Shown: piece after piece, positions 34,886 to 38,617 of the stretch | Layout: every line of letters begins with the position of its first letter | How positions within the stretch are numbered: the first letter of the stretch is position 1 | Source: Streptomyces sp. SID14478 | GTDB lineage: Bacteria; Actinomycetota; Actinomycetes; Streptomycetales; Streptomycetaceae | Assembly (NCBI RefSeq): GCF_010548525.1 | Contig: NZ_JAAGMG010000209.1 | Location: 1 to 38,617, forward strand | Direction: 5' to 3' | DNA: 38,617 nucleotides | The notes under the pieces: generated by a model | Databases searched by the model: none | Told to the model about the DNA's origin: nothing | The model's input: only the letters and a program-made list of their open reading frames with translations | Program-made: the position numbers and the translations under genes

Positions 34886-34915
34886 TTGCGGCATTTCATA
34901 AAGTTCATCTAGCCT
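34886..34915 (+). promoter_or_regulatory. dapA promoter
   Basis: TTGCGG (34886-34891) and TAGCCT (34910-34915) are spaced by 18 bp, a fair housekeeping promoter. The predicted start is about 34922, so the 11-bp hairpin at 34927-34964 would be at the 5' end of the dapA transcript. Confidence 0.5.
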
Positions 34916-34926
34916 GATCAAACGGA

Positions 34927-34964
34927 CCCGGCACTGCTTGAACCCCCGAGCAGGCAGTGCCGGG
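34927..34964 (+). promoter_or_regulatory. 11-bp hairpin between thyX and dapA
   Basis: CCCGGCACTGC (34927-34937) and GCAGTGCCGGG (34954-34964) pair perfectly with a 16-nt loop. It lacks a T-run. It may terminate thyX, 120 bp upstream, or be a structured 5' end of the dapA message. Confidence 0.6.
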
Positions 34965-35037
34965 CTCCACCTTTGTGATGACTTGTCGTATCCCCCGAGG
35001 GGGGACCCGGTGCTGAGCAGCGAGTAGCGTGTTACCC

Positions 35038-35937
35038 ATGGCTCCGACCTCGAATCCGCAGACCCCCTTCGGGAGGGTCCTCACCGCCATGGTCACGCCC
35101 CTGACGGCGGACGGCGCACTTGACCTCGACGGCGCGCAGCGACTCGCTGCCCACTTGGTGGACGCAGGCAACGACGGCCTGATCGTCAACGGCACCACGG
35201 GCGAGTCCCCGACCACCAGCGACGCGGAGAAATCGGATCTCGTACGAGCCATCGCGGAGGCGGTAGGGGACCGCGCCCATGTCGTCGCGGGAGTCGGCAC
35301 GAACGACACCCGCCACAGCATCGAGCTCGCCCGCGCCGCCCAGCAGGCCGGCGCCCACGCGCTGCTCACGGTCACGCCGTACTACAACAAGCCTCCGCAG
35401 GAGGGCCTGCTCCGCCACTTCACGGCGATCGCGGACGCGACCGAACTCCCCGTGATGCTCTACGACATCCCCGGCCGCAGCGGCGTACCGATCAACACCG
35501 ACACGATCGTCCGCCTGGCCGAGCACCCCCGGATCGTCGCCAACAAGGACGCCAAGGGCGACCTCGGCCGCGCCAGCTGGGCCATCGCCCGCTCCGGCCT
35601 CGCCTGGTACTCCGGCGACGACATGCTCAACCTGCCGCTGCTCTCGGTCGGCGCCTGCGGCTTCGTCTCGGTCGTAGGCCATGTGGTCGCCCCGGAACTG
35701 CGCGCCATGCTCGACGCGTACCTCGCCGGGGACGTGCACAAGGCGACGGAGATCCACCAGAAGCTGCTCCCGGTCTTCACCGGCATGTTCCGTACCCAGG
35801 GCGTCATCACGACGAAGGCCGCGCTCGCCCTCCAGGGCCTGCCGGCCGGACCGCTGCGCCTGCCCCTCGTCGAGCTCACGCCCGACGAAACGGCACAGCT
35901 CAAGATCGATCTTGCCGCCGGCGGGGTACAGCTCTGA
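35038..35937 (+). CDS. dapA: 4-hydroxy-tetrahydrodipicolinate synthase
   Basis: The product has 299 residues from the ATG at 35038 (MAPTSNPQTPFGRVL), the usual Streptomyces start; the ribosome binding site is weak (GAG runs only). The (beta/alpha)8 enzyme has GTTGES (52-57), Tyr142 in LYDIPGRSG and the Schiff-base Lys170 in VANKDAKGD. It condenses pyruvate with aspartate semialdehyde, the first step of the diaminopimelate/lysine branch. RNase J follows 140 bp downstream, the typical actinobacterial dapA-rnj order. Confidence 0.97.
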   Translation: MAPTSNPQTPFGRVLTAMVTPLTADGALDLDGAQRLAAHLVDAGNDGLIVNGTTGESPTTSDAEKSDLVRAIAEAVGDRAHVVAGVGTNDTRHSIELARAAQQAGAHALLTVTPYYNKPPQEGLLRHFTAIADATELPVMLYDIPGRSGVPINTDTIVRLAEHPRIVANKDAKGDLGRASWAIARSGLAWYSGDDMLNLPLLSVGACGFVSVVGHVVAPELRAMLDAYLAGDVHKATEIHQKLLPVFTGMFRTQGVITTKAALALQGLPAGPLRLPLVELTPDETAQLKIDLAAGGVQL

Positions 35938-36024
35938 ACACAGACTTGGCAAAGCTCCACAACTGAATCAACAGAACACAGAGCCACACCTCAGAACATC
36001 AACAACTGCTACTGCACGAACGTC

Positions 36025-36062
36025 ACGCGCGCCACGTGCCCACAGGTACGTGGCGCGCGTGC
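36025..36062 (+). promoter_or_regulatory. 14-bp perfect hairpin just upstream of the RNase J ribosome binding site
   Basis: CACGCGCGCCACGT (36025-36038) and its complement (36049-36062) enclose a 10-nt loop. The AAAGGAGAG ribosome binding site starts 4 bases after the stem and the TTG start 16 bases after. It could end dapA transcripts in part or control rnj translation or stability. Confidence 0.75.
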
Positions 36063-36077
36063 TTAAAGGAGAGTCTT

Positions 36078-37763
36078 TTGAGCCATCCGCATCCTGAACT
36101 CGGCGCCCCGCCGAAGCTCCCGAAGGGCGGCCTGCGCGTCACCCCGCTCGGCGGCCTCGGTGAGATCGGGCGCAACATGACCGTCTTCGAGTACGACGGC
36201 CGTCTGCTGATCGTCGACTGCGGAGTGCTCTTCCCCGAGGAGGAGCAGCCCGGAATCGACCTGATCCTGCCGGACTTCACGTCCATCAGGGACCGCCTCG
36301 ACGACGTCGAGGGCATCGTCCTGACGCACGGCCACGAGGACCACATCGGCGCCGTCCCCTACCTCCTGCGGGAGAAGCCGGACATCCCGCTGATCGGCTC
36401 CAAGCTGACCCTCGCCCTCATCGAGGCCAAGCTCCAGGAGCACCGCATCCGCCCGTACACCCTCGAGGTGTCCGAGGGCGACCGCGAGCGTCTGGGCCCG
36501 TTCGACTGCGAGTTCATCGCCGTCAACCACTCCATCCCGGACGCGCTGGCCGTCGCCATCCGCACCCCGGCCGGCATGGCGGTCCACACCGGCGACTTCA
36601 AGATGGACCAGCTTCCGCTGGACCGTCGCCTCACGGACCTGCCGGCCTTCGCCCGTCTCGGCGAGGAGGGCATCGACCTCCTTCTGACCGACTCGACCAA
36701 CGCCGAGGTGCCGGGATTCGTCCCGCCCGAGCGCGACATCTCGAACGTGATCCGGGGCGTCTTCGCCGGTGCCCAGAAGCGCATCATCGTCGCTTCCTTC
36801 GCGAGCCACGTGCACCGCATCCAGCAGGTCCTGGACGCCGCGCACGAGTACGGCCGCAGAGTCGCCTTCGTCGGCCGCTCGATGGTCCGCAACATGGGCA
36901 TCGCCAGGGACCTCGGCTACCTCAAGGTTCCCGCCGGCCTGGTCGTGGACGTCAAGACCCTCGACGATCTCCCCGACAGCGAGGTCGTCCTCGTCTGCAC
37001 GGGCTCCCAGGGCGAACCGATGGCAGCGCTCTCGCGCATGGCCAACCGGGACCACCAGATCCGCATCGTCTCGGGCGACACGGTGATCCTGGCGTCGTCG
37101 CTGATCCCGGGCAACGAGAACGCGGTCTACCGCGTCATCAACGGCCTGACCCGCTGGGGCGCCCACGTCGTCCACAAGGGCAACGCCAAGGTGCACGTCT
37201 CGGGCCACGCTTCCGCGGGCGAGCTCCTGTACTTCTACAACATCTGCAAGCCGCGGAACCTGATGCCGGTCCACGGCGAATGGCGTCATCTGCGCGCCAA
37301 CGCCGAGCTCGGCGCCCTCACCGGCGTCCCGCACGACCGCATCGTGATCGCGGAGGACGGCGTCGTCGTCGACCTCGTCGGCGGCAAGGCGAAGATCGTC
37401 GGCAAGGTCCAGGCCGGATACGTCTACGTGGACGGCCTCTCCGTGGGCGCCATCGGCGAGCCCGTGCTGAAGGACCGCAAGATCCTCGGGGACGAGGGCA
37501 TCATCTCGGTCTTCGTGGTCGTCGACTCCAGCACCGGCAAGATCACCAGCGGCCCGAACATCCAGGCGCGCGGGTCCGGTATCGAGGACTCGGCGTTCAG
37601 CGCCGTCATGCCGAGGATCCAGGACGTCCTGGAGAAGTCGGCCCAGGACGGCGTGGTCGAGCCCCACCAGCTGCAGCAGCTCATCCGCCGCACGCTGGGC
37701 AAGTGGGTCTCGGACACCTACCGCCGACGCCCGATGATCCTTCCGGTCGTCGTGGAGGTCTGA
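36078..37763 (+). CDS. rnj: Ribonuclease J
   Basis: The product has 561 residues from the TTG at 36078 (AAAGGAGAG upstream), matching the known Streptomyces protein that starts MSHPHPEL. The metallo-beta-lactamase motif HGHEDH is at 84-89, with further metal ligands His151 and Asp173. A beta-CASP region carries GSQGEPM and SGHAS, and the C-terminal domain ends in PVVVEV. RNase J is an endo- and 5'-3' exoribonuclease acting in mRNA decay and rRNA maturation. It stands directly upstream of an rRNA operon, separated by a strong terminator. Confidence 0.97.
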   Translation: MSHPHPELGAPPKLPKGGLRVTPLGGLGEIGRNMTVFEYDGRLLIVDCGVLFPEEEQPGIDLILPDFTSIRDRLDDVEGIVLTHGHEDHIGAVPYLLREKPDIPLIGSKLTLALIEAKLQEHRIRPYTLEVSEGDRERLGPFDCEFIAVNHSIPDALAVAIRTPAGMAVHTGDFKMDQLPLDRRLTDLPAFARLGEEGIDLLLTDSTNAEVPGFVPPERDISNVIRGVFAGAQKRIIVASFASHVHRIQQVLDAAHEYGRRVAFVGRSMVRNMGIARDLGYLKVPAGLVVDVKTLDDLPDSEVVLVCTGSQGEPMAALSRMANRDHQIRIVSGDTVILASSLIPGNENAVYRVINGLTRWGAHVVHKGNAKVHVSGHASAGELLYFYNICKPRNLMPVHGEWRHLRANAELGALTGVPHDRIVIAEDGVVVDLVGGKAKIVGKVQAGYVYVDGLSVGAIGEPVLKDRKILGDEGIISVFVVVDSSTGKITSGPNIQARGSGIEDSAFSAVMPRIQDVLEKSAQDGVVEPHQLQQLIRRTLGKWVSDTYRRRPMILPVVVEV

Positions 37764-37782
37764 GCCTCCGTCGGCAGCATCC

Positions 37783-37826
37783 CTGGAGCGGGGCGCCTCG
37801 ATTTGCATCGAGGCGCCCCGCTCCAG
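37783..37826 (+). terminator. rnj terminator, 20-bp perfect stem
   Basis: Arms at 37783-37802 and 37807-37826 are fully complementary with a TTGC loop. It follows the rnj stop by 19 bases and shields the rRNA promoters. Confidence 0.93.
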
Positions 37827-37896
37827 TAGGTTTACGGCTCCGCCTGAGGGGAACCCGCCGCACTTACGTGCACGGGACGAGCCCGGAGGGGCCGGG

Positions 37897-37925
37897 AAAA
37901 TCCGACTCAGAATCTCTGATAAAGT
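37897..37925 (+). promoter_or_regulatory. Upstream rRNA promoter
   Basis: -10 TAAAGT (37920-37925) stands inside TCTGATAAAGTCGGA. The hexamer 17 bp upstream is AAAATC, with no TTGACA-like -35. The same arrangement is repeated 90 bp downstream. Confidence 0.55.
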
Positions 37926-37986
37926 CGGACTCGCCGAAAAGGAAGCCGCGAAAGCGAATTCCTGAAAGGCGAAGCAGAATCCCGAG

Positions 37987-38015
37987 GAAATCGGATCGGA
38001 AAGATCTGATAGAGT
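37987..38015 (+). promoter_or_regulatory. Downstream rRNA promoter
   Basis: -10 TAGAGT (38010-38015) stands inside TCTGATAGAGTCGGA, and GAAATC lies 17 bp upstream in the -35 position. Streptomyces rRNA operons are known to have several tandem promoters in this place. Confidence 0.6.
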
Positions 38016-38081
38016 CGGAAACGCAAGACCGAAGGGAAGCGCCCGGAGGAAAGCCCGAGAGGGTGAGTACAAAGGAAGCGT

Positions 38082-38110
38082 CCGTTCCTTGAGAACTCAA
38101 CAGCGTGCCA
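38082..38110 (+). promoter_or_regulatory. BoxA-like element in the rRNA leader
   Basis: CCTTGAGAACTCAACAGCG is the conserved actinobacterial rRNA leader motif that resembles boxA, the antitermination site. Further on, GTCAA/TTGAC arms (38116-38132) and a CCCCG/CGGGG pair (38268-38281) suggest leader stems used in 16S processing. The 460 bases between the rnj terminator and 16S hold only promoters and leader. Confidence 0.45.
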
Positions 38111-38286
38111 AAAGTCAACGCCAGATTGACAACCCTGTCCCGGCCTTCTCGGTCGGAACACGGTTCCTTTGAAAAAGTCCTTCCACTTGACTGTGGGAGG
38201 CGCACAGCGAGGACGCTGTGAACCGGGGGGATTATTCCTCTTCCTGGTTCCGCTCTCGTGGTGTCACCCCCGATCACGGGGAAACA

Positions 38287-38617
<331 letters not shown>

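Noticed and set aside
36063..38072. 669-residue minus-strand open frame opposite RNase J
   Set aside because: Runs through the rnj terminator and rRNA promoter region; antisense shadow.
38126..38132. TTGACA and TTGACT hexamers in the rRNA leader (also 38188) considered as -35 boxes
   Set aside because: No TAnnnT box follows at 16-19 bp; one pairs with GTCAA as a leader stem.

Overview
The window is high-GC DNA with GTG and TTG starts, ATGA/GTGA stop-start overlaps, a conservon, a complete actinobacterial type VII secretion (ESX) gene set, and the order rpsO-pnp-M16 protease-dapB-thyX-dapA-RNase J-16S rRNA. All of this, and the 16S sequence itself, points to Streptomyces. I cannot name the species.

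Layout. (1) 1-14227 is a type VII secretion locus: the start of eccE on the minus strand, a divergent eccB-mycP pair, a small hypothetical membrane protein, a three-gene set with a WXG-containing putative secreted effector, a minus-strand membrane protein, a frame-disrupted DUF4333 lipoprotein, then a translationally coupled helical protein/PPE-like pair, a second mycosin, two WXG100 proteins (esxB/esxA-like) and a membrane-anchored beta-propeller protein. (2) 14228-15164 has no convincing gene but carries three exact copies of a 24-bp tandem repeat. (3) 15165-20463 holds an MHYT membrane sensor followed by a conservon: NIT-type histidine kinase, roadblock protein, DUF742 protein and small GTPase. 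(4) 20464-21417 holds a 9-bp tandem repeat, a DUF397 gene, a tiny membrane protein and a strong bidirectional terminator. (5) 21418-27261 holds the remaining secretion core, eccC (minus) and eccD (plus), transcribed divergently. (6) 27453-32881 is rpsO, pnp, an M16 peptidase, dapB and a small membrane protein. (7) 32951-33853 has two minus-strand membrane proteins. (8) 34067-37763 has thyX, dapA and RNase J. (9) 37783-38617 has a terminator, tandem rRNA promoters, the rRNA leader and the first ~330 bases of 16S rRNA.

How the genes fit together. EccB, EccC, EccD and EccE are the membrane core of the secretion machine. EccC is the ATPase motor, the mycosins are membrane-bound subtilisin-like proteases, and the WXG100, PPE-like and WXG-containing effector proteins are the likely substrates. 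No eccA is seen. The conservon sits between the substrate genes and eccC/eccD and may be a separate nitrogen-oxide or gas-sensing module.

The most striking regulatory signal is a near-perfect match to the actinobacterial DNA-damage promoter (RecA-NDp, used by PafBC), TTGTCAGTG-N8-TAnnnT, upstream of both eccC and thyX. This suggests that the secretion motor may be induced by DNA damage together with thymidylate synthesis. Other points for a second look are a 30-bp operator, a perfect hairpin just in front of the RNase J ribosome binding site, and a putative effector with an alanine/glycine-rich C-terminal domain followed by a possible partner gene.
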